From the NCBI GenBank assembly GCA_002404465.1, contig DHJT01000028.1, positions 1 through 11,284 of the forward strand: 11,284 nt of DNA. The letters run 5' to 3'. Of this stretch, positions 1-7,071 are shown in pieces (within the stretch, counting starts at the first letter, position 1; each line of letters starts with the position of its first letter). The notes beneath the pieces are model-generated. The model was given only the letters and a program-made list of their open reading frames with translations, made no database searches and was not told the origin of the DNA. Made by a program: the position numbers and the translations under genes. Origin of the DNA: Sutterella sp. UBA4713 (GTDB taxonomy: Bacteria > Pseudomonadota > Gammaproteobacteria > Burkholderiales > Burkholderiaceae_F).

Positions 1-4
1 GCAC

Positions 5-13
5 TTATCCACA
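5..13 (+). promoter_or_regulatory. DnaA box, perfect consensus
   Basis: TTATCCACA is identical to the high-affinity DnaA box. It sits almost at the window edge, so further boxes may lie to its left. Confidence 0.65.
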
Positions 14-27
14 GCATTCGTTTCGGT

Positions 28-36
28 CTTTCCACA
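28..36 (+). promoter_or_regulatory. Weak DnaA-box-like site
   Basis: CTTTCCACA differs from TTATCCACA at two positions. It is worth listing only because it lies between two better sites in the same orientation. Confidence 0.3.
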
Positions 37-45
37 GGCTTCGGA

Positions 46-54
46 TTCTCCACA
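46..54 (+). promoter_or_regulatory. DnaA box, one mismatch
   Basis: TTCTCCACA differs from TTATCCACA at one position and has the same orientation as the perfect box at 5-13. Confidence 0.5.
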
Positions 55-103
55 GACGTTAACAAATTGAAAAACTTCAGCTTTTCAACCCCAGTCCACC
101 GCC

Positions 104-112
104 TGTGGAAAA
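104..112 (-). promoter_or_regulatory. DnaA box, relaxed consensus
   Basis: On the minus strand this reads TTTTCCACA and fits TTWTNCACA. It forms the first half of a tandem 12-bp repeat with the next box, 12 bp away. Confidence 0.5.
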
Positions 113-115
113 CTT

Positions 116-124
116 TGTGAAAAA
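116..124 (-). promoter_or_regulatory. DnaA box, relaxed consensus
   Basis: On the minus strand this reads TTTTTCACA and fits TTWTNCACA. It is in the second unit of the tandem 12-bp repeat at 104-127 and has the same orientation as its neighbour. Confidence 0.45.
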
Positions 125-281
125 CTTCTTGCCTTTTTGGGAAAAGTTTGCTGTTTTACAATTTTTTTACAAAGACTGATTATCCGTGGATTTGTTTAAA
201 ATCAAAGTGTTTCGTCGCGATCTTTTCAAAATTTCCACTTTTTTCTTTATCTTCGTTTTCTGTGAATTGGGCTCCTATCCC

Positions 282-290
282 TGTGAAAAA
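282..290 (-). promoter_or_regulatory. DnaA box, relaxed consensus, beside the hemE stop
   Basis: TTTTTCACA on the minus strand fits TTWTNCACA. The 12-mer containing it (282-293) is identical to the one at 116-127 and overlaps the hemE stop codon (292-294). Confidence 0.45.
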
Positions 291-291
291 C

Positions 292-1380
292 TTAGCACAG
301 AATCTCCTTTTTCCTGTGATAGCGCCTCGAGTATGCCTGTACAACCTGGACCAGCGTCGCAACGGCCTCGGGCGGTGTCGACTGCAAGATTCCGTGTCCT
401 AAATTAAATACGTGACCCACGTTCTTGTCGACCGTGCCGAACTCGTCTAAAACCCTGTGTGCCTCTTTTTCGATCGCTTGATCTCCGGCGAGCAAAACCG
501 TAGGATCCATATTCCCCTGAAGACACACAACACCTTTTGTTCGGTCACGAGCCATCGCTAAGTTGACCGTCCAGTCAACTCCGATGCAATCGGCACCACT
601 GCCCGCAAGTGCCTCTAACCACTGTCCGCCCCCCTTGGTAAAGACAATAATCGGCACATGGCGACCGAGAGTATCTCGACGAATTCGTCCGATAACATTC
701 CGAATCGGCTGCAGAGAAAACAACTCAAAAGCCGGTCCACTTAAGATCCCACCCCAAGTATCGAAGAGTTGAAGCGCCTGTGCTCCGGCCTCAATCTGTG
801 CAAGCAGGTATTGTGCTACTGCCTGCGTATTGATTTGAAGAATTCGATTTAACAGGTCCGGTCGGCGATAAAGCATCTCTTTCGTCCGTGGAAAGTCCCG
901 AGACGAACACCCCTCAACCATGTAACAGGCCAAGGTAAACGGAGAGCCGGAAAATCCGATTAAGGGAATTCGATTGTTCAACGCCCGACGAATGCTTGAA
1001 ACGGCGTCTATCACGTACCGCAACTCCCGAGTCGGATCCGGAACATACAAGGAAGCCACGGCTGCCTCGTCTTGCACCGGTCGAGCAAATCGCGGTCCCT
1101 GCCCGGGCACAAAGTCCAAACCTAAACCCATTGCGTCTGGAACGGTCAATATATCTGAAAACAAGATTGCCGCGTCCAATCCGAATCGATCCACCGGTTG
1201 CAAGGTCACTTCCGTGGCAGCCCGAGGATTGCGAGCCAAAGCCATAAAACTACCGCATGCCTCCCGCACACGACGGTATTCCGGGAGAAAACGACCTGCC
1301 TGTCGCATCAACCAGATTGGGGTATATTCTGTGTTCTCGCGATTAAGCGCTCGTAAAAAAGTATCGTTTTTTTGTTCCAT
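292..1380 (-). CDS. hemE: Uroporphyrinogen decarboxylase
   Basis: Cytosolic enzyme that removes the four acetate carboxyls of uroporphyrinogen III to give coproporphyrinogen III in haem synthesis. The protein has 362 residues, close to the usual 350-360. The N-terminal signature PIWLMRQAGR spans residues 21-30 and includes the substrate-binding arginines R26 and R30. The catalytic aspartate is D76 (LFSDIL). Y153 lies in FTLACYMVEG, and H329 in NLGHG matches the conserved C-terminal histidine. The ATG at 1378-1380 is preceded by AGGA five bases upstream (AGGAATCCATG). That start codon overlaps, on the opposite strand, the probable start of the UPF0235 gene, so any hemE promoter must lie inside that gene or further up, possibly with usp. 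I see no convincing terminator after the stop. The short basic tail ending KKEILC is unremarkable. Confidence 0.97.
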   Translation of the reverse strand: MEQKNDTFLRALNRENTEYTPIWLMRQAGRFLPEYRRVREACGSFMALARNPRAATEVTLQPVDRFGLDAAILFSDILTVPDAMGLGLDFVPGQGPRFARPVQDEAAVASLYVPDPTRELRYVIDAVSSIRRALNNRIPLIGFSGSPFTLACYMVEGCSSRDFPRTKEMLYRRPDLLNRILQINTQAVAQYLLAQIEAGAQALQLFDTWGGILSGPAFELFSLQPIRNVIGRIRRDTLGRHVPIIVFTKGGGQWLEALAGSGADCIGVDWTVNLAMARDRTKGVVCLQGNMDPTVLLAGDQAIEKEAHRVLDEFGTVDKNVGHVFNLGHGILQSTPPEAVATLVQVVQAYSRRYHRKKEILC

Positions 1381-1699
1381 GGATTCCTGCGTTCTACATA
1401 AAACCGTTTCATTACCGACTTGGCTTAAACAAACCGAAGACGGTGTCCTTATGGATATACACGTTCAACCGGGTGCTAAACGCGAGGGCTCGGCAGGTGA
1501 ATTTAACGGCCGACTGAAACTGGCCCTGTCGGCGCCCCCCGTGGACGGAAAAGCCAACGAACGCCTTGTCCGTTGGCTCTCGAAAAAAATCGGATTGCCC
1601 CGCTCGTCAATCACCCTCGTATCCGGTCAGACAAGTCGGGACAAACGACTGTGTCTGCGCGGAGCAAACGCAACCCTACTGCTTGCTAAATTACTTTAG
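1379..1699 (+). CDS. UPF0235 (DUF167, YggU-like) family protein
   Basis: Small conserved protein of unknown function, 106 residues against about 96-100 for the family. The family pattern is clear: WLKQTEDGVLMDIHVQPGAKR near residues 15-35, then APPVDGKANERLVRWLSKK in the middle, then SSITLVSGQTSRDKRL. It is the only plus-strand gene. The ATG at 1379 is preferred because the conserved WLKQTEDG lies downstream of it, but no Shine-Dalgarno is visible upstream. The next in-frame ATG, at 1451, would remove conserved residues. The open frame continues upstream to 974, but only as antisense of hemE. The start shares two bases with the hemE start, and the TAG stop (1697-1699) overlaps the usp stop, so the gene fills the whole gap between two minus-strand genes. 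Function cannot be inferred from context. Confidence 0.88.
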   Translation: MDSCVLHKTVSLPTWLKQTEDGVLMDIHVQPGAKREGSAGEFNGRLKLALSAPPVDGKANERLVRWLSKKIGLPRSSITLVSGQTSRDKRLCLRGANATLLLAKLL

Positions 1700-2085
1700 C
1701 GAACAACCAAAACCGGGCGGTCTGCGCTGGCTAAAACCTTTTGTGTTTCGGACCCGAGAAAAACCGACTCAATTGAGCCCAGACCTCGGCTTGCCATGAC
1801 AATCAGACGCGCATGTTTTCTGCGGGCTACGGCAATGATGCCCTCATAGGGGGCACGTGCTTGCTCTGCTACGAGTTCGCAAGGTACTCCGGCCTCTTTG
1901 GCTTTCTGTGCGATTGATGTCAGACGCGTGCGCACCGCATCCTGCTCCGAGGCTTTTCCGGATACAACCGTCACGGCCACAAGCGGCAACTGCATTTTCT
2001 GAGCCATGGTAATAGCTTCTTGAACGGCTTTGTCCGAAAGAGGACTGCCATCCGTACAAACTTGGATAACTTCGGAAACTGCCAT
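1696..2085 (-). CDS. Universal stress protein, UspA family
   Basis: Single-domain cytoplasmic stress protein of 129 residues, slightly shorter than typical UspA (about 140). It starts with a beta strand leading to an aspartate (VIQVCTDGS, residues 6-14). It ends with the nucleotide-loop pattern: SRG, nine residues, then GSET, followed by DRPVLVVR. In ATP-binding members the pattern is G-2x-G-9x-G-S/T. Here the first glycine is alanine (MASRG), while the later glycines and the serine are kept, so ATP binding is plausible but unproven. The ATG at 2085 has an ideal Shine-Dalgarno, AAGGAGG, at 2093-2099 with a 7-base spacer. A strong terminator (2137-2183) separates it from atpC, so it probably has its own promoter in the ~50 bases between, although I see no convincing -35/-10 pair. 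Its stop overlaps that of the convergent UPF0235 gene. Confidence 0.93.
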   Translation of the reverse strand: MAVSEVIQVCTDGSPLSDKAVQEAITMAQKMQLPLVAVTVVSGKASEQDAVRTRLTSIAQKAKEAGVPCELVAEQARAPYEGIIAVARRKHARLIVMASRGLGSIESVFLGSETQKVLASADRPVLVVR

Positions 2086-2136
2086 TTTCTAGCCTCCTTG
2101 TAGGAATGAATCCTGATACACCTTCAATCCTAAAGC

Positions 2137-2183
2137 AAAAAAACGGATTCGTCCGAGTTTTTTTCGAACGTCTCCGTTTTTTT
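2137..2183 (-). terminator. Rho-independent terminator of the atp operon
   Basis: Read on the minus strand, AAAAAAACGGA pairs perfectly with TCCGTTTTTTT (11 bp). After a 2x2 internal mismatch, a further 6-bp stem CGTTCG/CGGACG (one G-U pair) closes a 9-base loop. The outer arm ends in seven T, serving as the U tract. It begins 13 bases after the atpC stop. The mirrored A and T tracts mean it could also stop plus-strand transcription, for example readthrough from the UPF0235 gene. Confidence 0.85.
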
Positions 2184-2196
2184 CGAGTGGAGCGAA

Positions 2197-2616
2197 TTAT
2201 TTTTCTTGATGTAACTTCTTGATAAATTGCAACTCCGCACTCAAGGCCGACAATTTAGCCTGAACACGCGCAATATCAATATCGCCTTTGACCTTTTCTT
2301 TGTCTTGTTCGACTTGAGCAATCGCCTGCTTGGCCTTAGCCTCATCCAGGTCCTTACTGCGAACAGCTAAATCAGCCAGTACCGTGACCCGGTCCGGTTG
2401 CACTTCCAGCAAGCCGCCGGCCACAAAGACGCTTTCCTCACTGCCGTCGTCTTTCTGGATGCGAACCATGCCCGGTCGGATTCGCGTCAAGAGCGGGACG
2501 TGTCCGGGCAAAATACCCAGCTCACCTTCCTGTCCGGGCAGGGCCACAAAATGCGCCTGTCCGGAATACACGGAAGACTCCGCGCTGACGACATCAACTA
2601 CAATCGTTGCTGCCAT
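2197..2616 (-). CDS. atpC: F1F0 ATP synthase subunit epsilon
   Basis: Central-stalk subunit of F1, bound to gamma and the c-ring, which couples rotation and can inhibit ATP hydrolysis through its C-terminal helices. The 139 residues equal the usual size. Residues 1-85 form the beta-sandwich domain, with the family motif GELGILPGHVPLL at 31-43. Residues about 88-139 are the charged two-helix hairpin (LDEAKAKQAIAQ to the end), so the inhibitory domain is intact. The ATG is preceded by GGAG six bases upstream. It starts 12 bases after the atpD stop and is the last gene of the atp operon, followed by a strong hairpin terminator. Confidence 0.97.
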   Translation of the reverse strand: MAATIVVDVVSAESSVYSGQAHFVALPGQEGELGILPGHVPLLTRIRPGMVRIQKDDGSEESVFVAGGLLEVQPDRVTVLADLAVRSKDLDEAKAKQAIAQVEQDKEKVKGDIDIARVQAKLSALSAELQFIKKLHQEK

Positions 2617-2628
2617 GTTTCGCTCCGT

Positions 2629-4032
2629 TTACTTGATCGTCTTGGCCTTCTCAAATGCCTCGTCAATCGTACCGACCATGTAGAAAGCCTGTTCGGGCAA
2701 CGCATCACATTCGCCGTCTACAATCATCTTAAAGCCGCGAATTGTTTCCTTTAGGGGCACGTATTTGCCCGGCGTGCCGGTAAAGACTTCGGCCACGTGG
2801 AACGGCTGAGACAAGAATCGTTGGATCTTACGAGCACGAGTCACAGCAAGTTTGTCTTCCGGAGACAATTCGTCCATACCGAGAATAGCGATGATGTCAC
2901 GCAATTCCTTGTACTTTTGTAGCATCTCCTGAACACGACGGCAAACAGTGTAATGCTCCTCGCCGATGATGTTCGGGTCAACTTGACGGCTCGTCGAATC
3001 CAGCGGATCGACGGCCGGATAGATACCCAAACTTGCAATGTCACGACTTAACACAACCGTCGCGTCTAAGTGGCTGAACGTCGTGGCCGGCGACGGGTCC
3101 GTCAAGTCATCGGCCGGCACATATACAGCCTGAATGGACGTAATCGATCCGACTTTCGTCGAAGTAATACGTTCCTGCAACTTGCCCATTTCTTCAGCAA
3201 GAGTCGGCTGATAACCTACGGCCGAAGGCATACGTCCGAGCAAAGCGGACACTTCCGTACCTGCCAGCGTGTAACGATAAATATTATCAATAAAGAGCAG
3301 GATGTCGCGTCCTTCGTCGCGGAAAGCTTCCGCCATCGTCAGCCCAGTTAAGGCTACACGTAAACGGTTTCCGGGCGGCTCATTCATCTGACCGAAGACC
3401 ATGGCCACCTTATCCAAAACCTTTGAAGCTTCCATTTCGTGATAAAAGTCATTACCTTCACGAGTTCGTTCACCGACACCGGCAAAAACAGAGTATCCGC
3501 CGTATGCCTTGGCAATATTGTTAATGAACTCCATCATGTTGACGGTCTTTCCGACACCGGCACCACCGAACAGACCGACCTTGCCGCCCTTAGCAAAGGG
3601 GCAAATCAAGTCAATCACTTTAATACCGGTTTCAAGCAAATCTACCGACGGGCTCAGTTCATCAAACTTAGGCGCCTCTCTGTGAATCGGACGGCGTTCC
3701 TTCTCGCCAATCGGTCCGCAATCGTCCACAGGGCGACCGAGCACGTCCATGATGCGACCGAGGGTCTTATGACCGACCGGAACGGAAATTTCCGCTCCTG
3801 TCGATTTGACTTTCATCCCGCGACGCAAGCCGTCGGAAGGTCCCATTGCAATAGTACGAACAATGCCGTCGCCTAACTGCTGTTGCACCTCAAAAGTCAG
3901 TCCGGCTTCCGCCAGTGTGTTTTCCTTGTCCTGTTCCAGAACAAGGGCTTCATAAATTCTCGGCATTTCATCGCGAGCGAACTCAATGTCGACCACGGCG
4001 CCGATAACTTGAACGATTTGTCCGATACTCAT
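2629..4032 (-). CDS. atpD: F1F0 ATP synthase subunit beta
   Basis: Catalytic subunit of F1, three copies per complex, making ATP from ADP and phosphate at the inner face of the membrane. It has 467 residues. Walker A is GGAGVGKT at 156-163 with K162. The catalytic glutamate is E188 in VGERTREG. Walker B is ILLFID at 244-249. The F-type signature PAVDPLDSTS is at 339-348 and the DELSPED lever motif at 387-393. All residues needed for catalysis are present. The stretch from DELSPED to the end closely resembles other betaproteobacterial beta subunits. The start ATG has GAGG upstream, and there are 26 bases to the atpG stop. Confidence 0.98.
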   Translation of the reverse strand: MSIGQIVQVIGAVVDIEFARDEMPRIYEALVLEQDKENTLAEAGLTFEVQQQLGDGIVRTIAMGPSDGLRRGMKVKSTGAEISVPVGHKTLGRIMDVLGRPVDDCGPIGEKERRPIHREAPKFDELSPSVDLLETGIKVIDLICPFAKGGKVGLFGGAGVGKTVNMMEFINNIAKAYGGYSVFAGVGERTREGNDFYHEMEASKVLDKVAMVFGQMNEPPGNRLRVALTGLTMAEAFRDEGRDILLFIDNIYRYTLAGTEVSALLGRMPSAVGYQPTLAEEMGKLQERITSTKVGSITSIQAVYVPADDLTDPSPATTFSHLDATVVLSRDIASLGIYPAVDPLDSTSRQVDPNIIGEEHYTVCRRVQEMLQKYKELRDIIAILGMDELSPEDKLAVTRARKIQRFLSQPFHVAEVFTGTPGKYVPLKETIRGFKMIVDGECDALPEQAFYMVGTIDEAFEKAKTIK

Positions 4033-4058
4033 AGGTTATTCCTCGGTCTCCAAATCCT

Positions 4059-4943
4059 TTATGACACGGCGGCAGCACCACCGACGATTTCGGTGATTTC
4101 TTTTGTGATGCCAGCCTGACGAGTCTTGTTATAGACGAGTTGCAGTTCGTCGATGAGCTTCTTAGCGTTGTCCGAAGCGGCCTTCATTGCCACCATACGG
4201 GCAGACTGTTCCGAAGCCATATTTTCTGCAACTGCTTGATAAATCAAAGTCTCCACATAGCGCTTGAGCAATTCGTCAAGCACTGTTTGTGCATCCGGCT
4301 CGTACAAATAATCCCACGAAAACTCACGAGGTTTCTCGCCGAGAGACTTAAGCTTCTCGCTCGGAAGCGGAAGCAATTGTTCGATAACGGGTTCTTGCTT
4401 CATCGCATTAACAAAACGCGTGTAAGCTAGATAAACCACATCAACCTTTCCTTCACTGTATGCATCCAACTGTGCCCGAATTGCTCCGAGAAGACGCTCT
4501 AGATGGGGTCGATCTCCGAGCTGGGCCACTTGACTGGTGACATCCAAGTGCATGTGTGAACAAAACGCAATCGCTTTGTTGCCGATAGCCGTGACGCAAA
4601 GTTTTTTGCCGGCTTCATAGAGCGACTGCATCTGATGGAGCACATGACGCTGAATGTTCGTATTCAAGGCTCCGGCCAATCCCTTATCGGTTGTCACCAA
4701 AATCAAGGCTGCCCGACCGGACTCCTGAGCACGTTTGACAAGGAAAGGATGTTTGTAGCTGACACTCGACGAAGCTAAGTGCGCGATGATATTGCGCAAC
4801 TTATCTGCGTAGGGTCGAGCCTGAAACATTCGATCCTGCGCCTTGCGCATCTTCGAGGCAGCCACCATTTGCATCGCCTTCGTGATCTTCCGCGTATTTT
4901 GTACGCTTCGAATCTTTCCGCGAATTTCCTTTGTGCTAGGCAT
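4059..4943 (-). CDS. atpG: F1F0 ATP synthase subunit gamma
   Basis: Central rotor shaft of F1, connecting the c-ring to the alpha/beta hexamer. It has 294 residues, against 287 in E. coli. The two long coiled-coil helices are recognisable: the N-terminal one starts STKEIRGKIRSVQNTRKITKAM (residues 3-24), and the C-terminal one runs through ARMVAMKAASDNAKKLIDEL. The family signature ITKEITEIVGGAAA is at 279-292. The start ATG follows GAGG with a 7-base spacer in the 17-base gap after atpA. Order and spacing are those of a normal proteobacterial atp operon. Confidence 0.97.
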   Translation of the reverse strand: MPSTKEIRGKIRSVQNTRKITKAMQMVAASKMRKAQDRMFQARPYADKLRNIIAHLASSSVSYKHPFLVKRAQESGRAALILVTTDKGLAGALNTNIQRHVLHQMQSLYEAGKKLCVTAIGNKAIAFCSHMHLDVTSQVAQLGDRPHLERLLGAIRAQLDAYSEGKVDVVYLAYTRFVNAMKQEPVIEQLLPLPSEKLKSLGEKPREFSWDYLYEPDAQTVLDELLKRYVETLIYQAVAENMASEQSARMVAMKAASDNAKKLIDELQLVYNKTRQAGITKEITEIVGGAAAVS

Positions 4944-4960
4944 GAGGATTCCTCAGATCG

Positions 4961-6502
4961 TTAAAACGCTACCGTCTTCTTAAATTCCGACACGGCCTGA
5001 TCTAAGGCAGCACGAATCTCCGGCGTCAGTTCCTTTTTCTGCTCGATTTGCTCTAAAAGCTCAGGGGCATGCTGTTCGAGGTAATCGCACATCGCTCGCT
5101 CCGTCTCAAGAGCCTTCTTGACAGGAACATCGTCGTACGCACCCTTTTCAATCGCAAAGAGCGTGACAGCCTCTTGCCAAACTTGTAAAGGCCGGTACTG
5201 GGGCTGCTTCATCAATTCGGTTACAACACGACCGCGCTCAAGTTGCTTACGTGTCGTCTCATCCAAATCACTGGCAAACTGAGCAAAAGCCGCTAATTCG
5301 CGGTATTGAGCCAAAGCCAGACGAACACCGCCACCGAGCTTTTTAATAATCTTGGTCTGTGCAGCTCCGCCTACACGACTGACAGAAATGCCCGGGTTAA
5401 TAGCCGGACGAATACCTGCATTGAACAAATCCGTTTCCAGGAAGATCTGCCCGTCCGTAATGGAAATCACGTTTGTCGGCACGAACGCCGTAACGTCACC
5501 GGCCTGCGTTTCAATAATCGGCAGAGCCGTCATCGAACCGGTCTTACCCTTAACAGCCCCCTTAGTAAAGCGTTCTACATACGTAGCATTGACGCGCGCA
5601 GCGCGTTCCAAAAGACGGCTGTGCAGGTAGAAAACATCACCGGGGTACGCTTCACGTCCTGGGGGACGACGCAGCAACAGAGAAATTTGTCGATAAGCCC
5701 ATGCTTGTTTTGTCAAATCGTCATAAACAATCAAGCTGTCTTCGCCGCGATCGCGGAAGTACTCGCCCATCGTCGCACCAGCATACGGGGCAATGTACTG
5801 CAACGCCGCCGATTCGGAAGCTGTAGCAGCAACAACAATCGTGTACTCCAAAGCTCCGTGCGCTTCCAGTTGCCGCACAACGTTAGCAATCGTACTGGCC
5901 TTCTGACCGATTGCAACATAAATACACGTCAGATTTTTGCCCTTTTGATTGATAATCGTATCAATCGCGATAGCCGTTTTTCCAGTCTGACGGTCACCGA
6001 TAATTAATTCGCGTTGGCCACGACCAATCGGAATCATCGCATCGACAGACTTCAAACCCGTCTGTACAGGCTGGCTGACTGACTGACGCTCAATTACGCC
6101 AGGAGCAACCTTTTCGACAACGTCGTATTCATCAGTTTTGATCGGTCCTTTCCCATCAATGGGCTGACCCAAAGCATTCACAACGCGACCGATAAGGGCT
6201 CGGCCAACGGGCACAGAAAGAATACGACCGGTCGTCTTAACCGTGTCACCTTCACGAATGTGCTCGTAATTGCCGAGAATCACGGCGCCAACCGAGTCTC
6301 TTTCAAGGTTAAGAGCCAGACCATAAGTGTTCTGGGGGAATTCCAGCATTTCACCCTGCATCACGTCCTGAAGGCCGTGAACTCGGCAAATGCCGTCGGT
6401 CACCGTCACAACGGTGCCTTGTGTACGAAGATCAGTTGAAACGCCAAGATCTTCAATGCGTTTCTTGAGCAGTTCACTGATTTCGCTAGGATTGAGTTGC
6501 AT
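4961..6502 (-). CDS. atpA: F1F0 ATP synthase subunit alpha
   Basis: Non-catalytic nucleotide-binding subunit alternating with beta in F1. It has 513 residues, the same as E. coli. The Walker A is GDRQTGKT at 169-176 (K175). The signature PAINPGISVS is at 366-375, followed by the arginine finger R376, which reaches into the beta catalytic site. The N-terminal region LNPSEISELLKKRIED contacts the delta subunit. The C-terminal helical domain is complete. The start ATG has GGAG nine bases upstream and lies 18 bases after the atpH stop. No unusual insertion was seen. Confidence 0.98.
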   Translation of the reverse strand: MQLNPSEISELLKKRIEDLGVSTDLRTQGTVVTVTDGICRVHGLQDVMQGEMLEFPQNTYGLALNLERDSVGAVILGNYEHIREGDTVKTTGRILSVPVGRALIGRVVNALGQPIDGKGPIKTDEYDVVEKVAPGVIERQSVSQPVQTGLKSVDAMIPIGRGQRELIIGDRQTGKTAIAIDTIINQKGKNLTCIYVAIGQKASTIANVVRQLEAHGALEYTIVVAATASESAALQYIAPYAGATMGEYFRDRGEDSLIVYDDLTKQAWAYRQISLLLRRPPGREAYPGDVFYLHSRLLERAARVNATYVERFTKGAVKGKTGSMTALPIIETQAGDVTAFVPTNVISITDGQIFLETDLFNAGIRPAINPGISVSRVGGAAQTKIIKKLGGGVRLALAQYRELAAFAQFASDLDETTRKQLERGRVVTELMKQPQYRPLQVWQEAVTLFAIEKGAYDDVPVKKALETERAMCDYLEQHAPELLEQIEQKKELTPEIRAALDQAVSEFKKTVAF

Positions 6503-6520
6503 TTTTTCGAACTCCGGAAT

Positions 6521-7069
6521 TTACGCTGTAAGGGCCGAGCGCATCTGTTCAAGACGCGCACGCACGGACTCATCGAGGATTTGATCGCCGACGCGAATAC
6601 ACACACCGCCAATTAAATCCGGATTTACCGTCACCGTCGGATTCAGTTTCACGCCGGGAAACTTCTTGCCTAAACTTTTAACGAGTTGATCAACCTGCGT
6701 CTTGGTCATTTTGAAGGCGCTTTCGATCTGGACATCGGCCATGCCAGAAGCGGCATTAACGAGAGTCTTGAACTGACGAGAAATTTCCCCGAGAACAGGA
6801 ATCCGTCCGTTTTCGATGACAGCCAACAAAAGACCCTCAAGCTCCTTAGGAACCTCGCGACCGAGAGACTGTTTCAAGGCCTCAAAAAGCTCCTCTTTGG
6901 TCAAATTCGGATCACTGATAAGAGCCGAGATCTCCGGGCTCGAAACAGCTTCCGAAATCGCCTCCAAACCCTCGGAAACTGCTTGAACTTCAGAGGCATT
7001 TGGATTGTCCTCAAGAGCCTTCCAAAGCCCCTGGGCGTACGGACGAGCAATCGTTGAAAGTTCCGCCAT
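6521..7069 (-). CDS. atpH: F1F0 ATP synthase subunit delta
   Basis: Peripheral-stalk subunit that links the top of the alpha/beta hexamer to subunit b. It has 182 residues, in the family range of about 175-185. The N-terminal helical domain begins with the typical ARPYAQGLWKAL (residues 8-19). The C-terminal signature region is DLIGGVCIRVGDQILDESVR (about 150-169), with a cysteine where many homologues have another residue. Its ATG is only 2 bases after the atpF stop (TAATTATG) and its Shine-Dalgarno is weak and distant (AAGG), so translation is probably coupled to atpF. Confidence 0.97.
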   Translation of the reverse strand: MAELSTIARPYAQGLWKALEDNPNASEVQAVSEGLEAISEAVSSPEISALISDPNLTKEELFEALKQSLGREVPKELEGLLLAVIENGRIPVLGEISRQFKTLVNAASGMADVQIESAFKMTKTQVDQLVKSLGKKFPGVKLNPTVTVNPDLIGGVCIRVGDQILDESVRARLEQMRSALTA

Positions 7070-7071
7070 AA

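Larger units (their letters stand above)
104..127 (+). repeat. Tandem 12-bp repeat containing DnaA-like boxes
   Basis: TGTGGAAAACTT (104-115) is followed without a gap by TGTGAAAAACTT (116-127), one base different. A third copy, identical to the second, lies at 282-293, and the 9-bp core GAAAAACTT occurs again at 69-77. All four are in the same orientation. Spacing near one helical turn would suit side-by-side binding of a protein such as DnaA. Confidence 0.6.
1..291. other. oriC: Candidate chromosomal replication origin (oriC), partial at left edge
   Basis: This gene-free, AT-rich stretch lies between the window edge and the end of hemE. It holds a perfect DnaA box TTATCCACA at 5-13, three boxes fitting the relaxed consensus TTWTNCACA on the minus strand (104-112, 116-124, 282-290), and near matches at 46-54 (one mismatch) and 28-36 (two mismatches). 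Between the box groups, roughly 128-275 is very AT-rich, with T and A runs at 153-174, 191-212 and 221-268, and could serve as the unwinding element. A single GATC lies at 219-222. Known context: hemE borders oriC in Caulobacter, and parAB and atp genes lie near origins in many bacteria. No dnaA, rpmH or dnaN is visible, so the identification rests on boxes, composition and synteny. Alternatively it is a DnaA-regulated intergenic region. Confidence 0.55.

Noticed and set aside
148..407. Small open frames on both strands over the AT-rich region next to hemE
   Set aside because: They run into or out of hemE in the wrong frame and have no ribosome site or recognisable protein. The region looks like a binding-site array.
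974..1378. Long upstream extension of the UPF0235 reading frame (to a total of 241 residues)
   Set aside because: This part is antisense to the conserved core of hemE, is of low-complexity composition and has no family similarity. The real gene starts near 1379.
1854..1859. CACGTG core as a possible parS site
   Set aside because: The flanks (GGGGG before, CTTGC after) do not match TGTTT/AAACA arms, and the site is inside usp coding sequence.
2086..2136. Possible usp promoter starting with TTGAAG
   Set aside because: No acceptable -10 hexamer lies at 16-18 bases from it, so I did not list it as a feature.
3439..3876. 145-residue plus-strand open frame
   Set aside because: Antisense shadow of atpD, with no domain, no ribosome site and no independent support.
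5306..6007. 233-residue plus-strand open frame
   Set aside because: It lies wholly antisense to atpA, and its Asn/Arg/Ser-rich composition is a codon-shadow of that gene, without recognisable motif or ribosome site.
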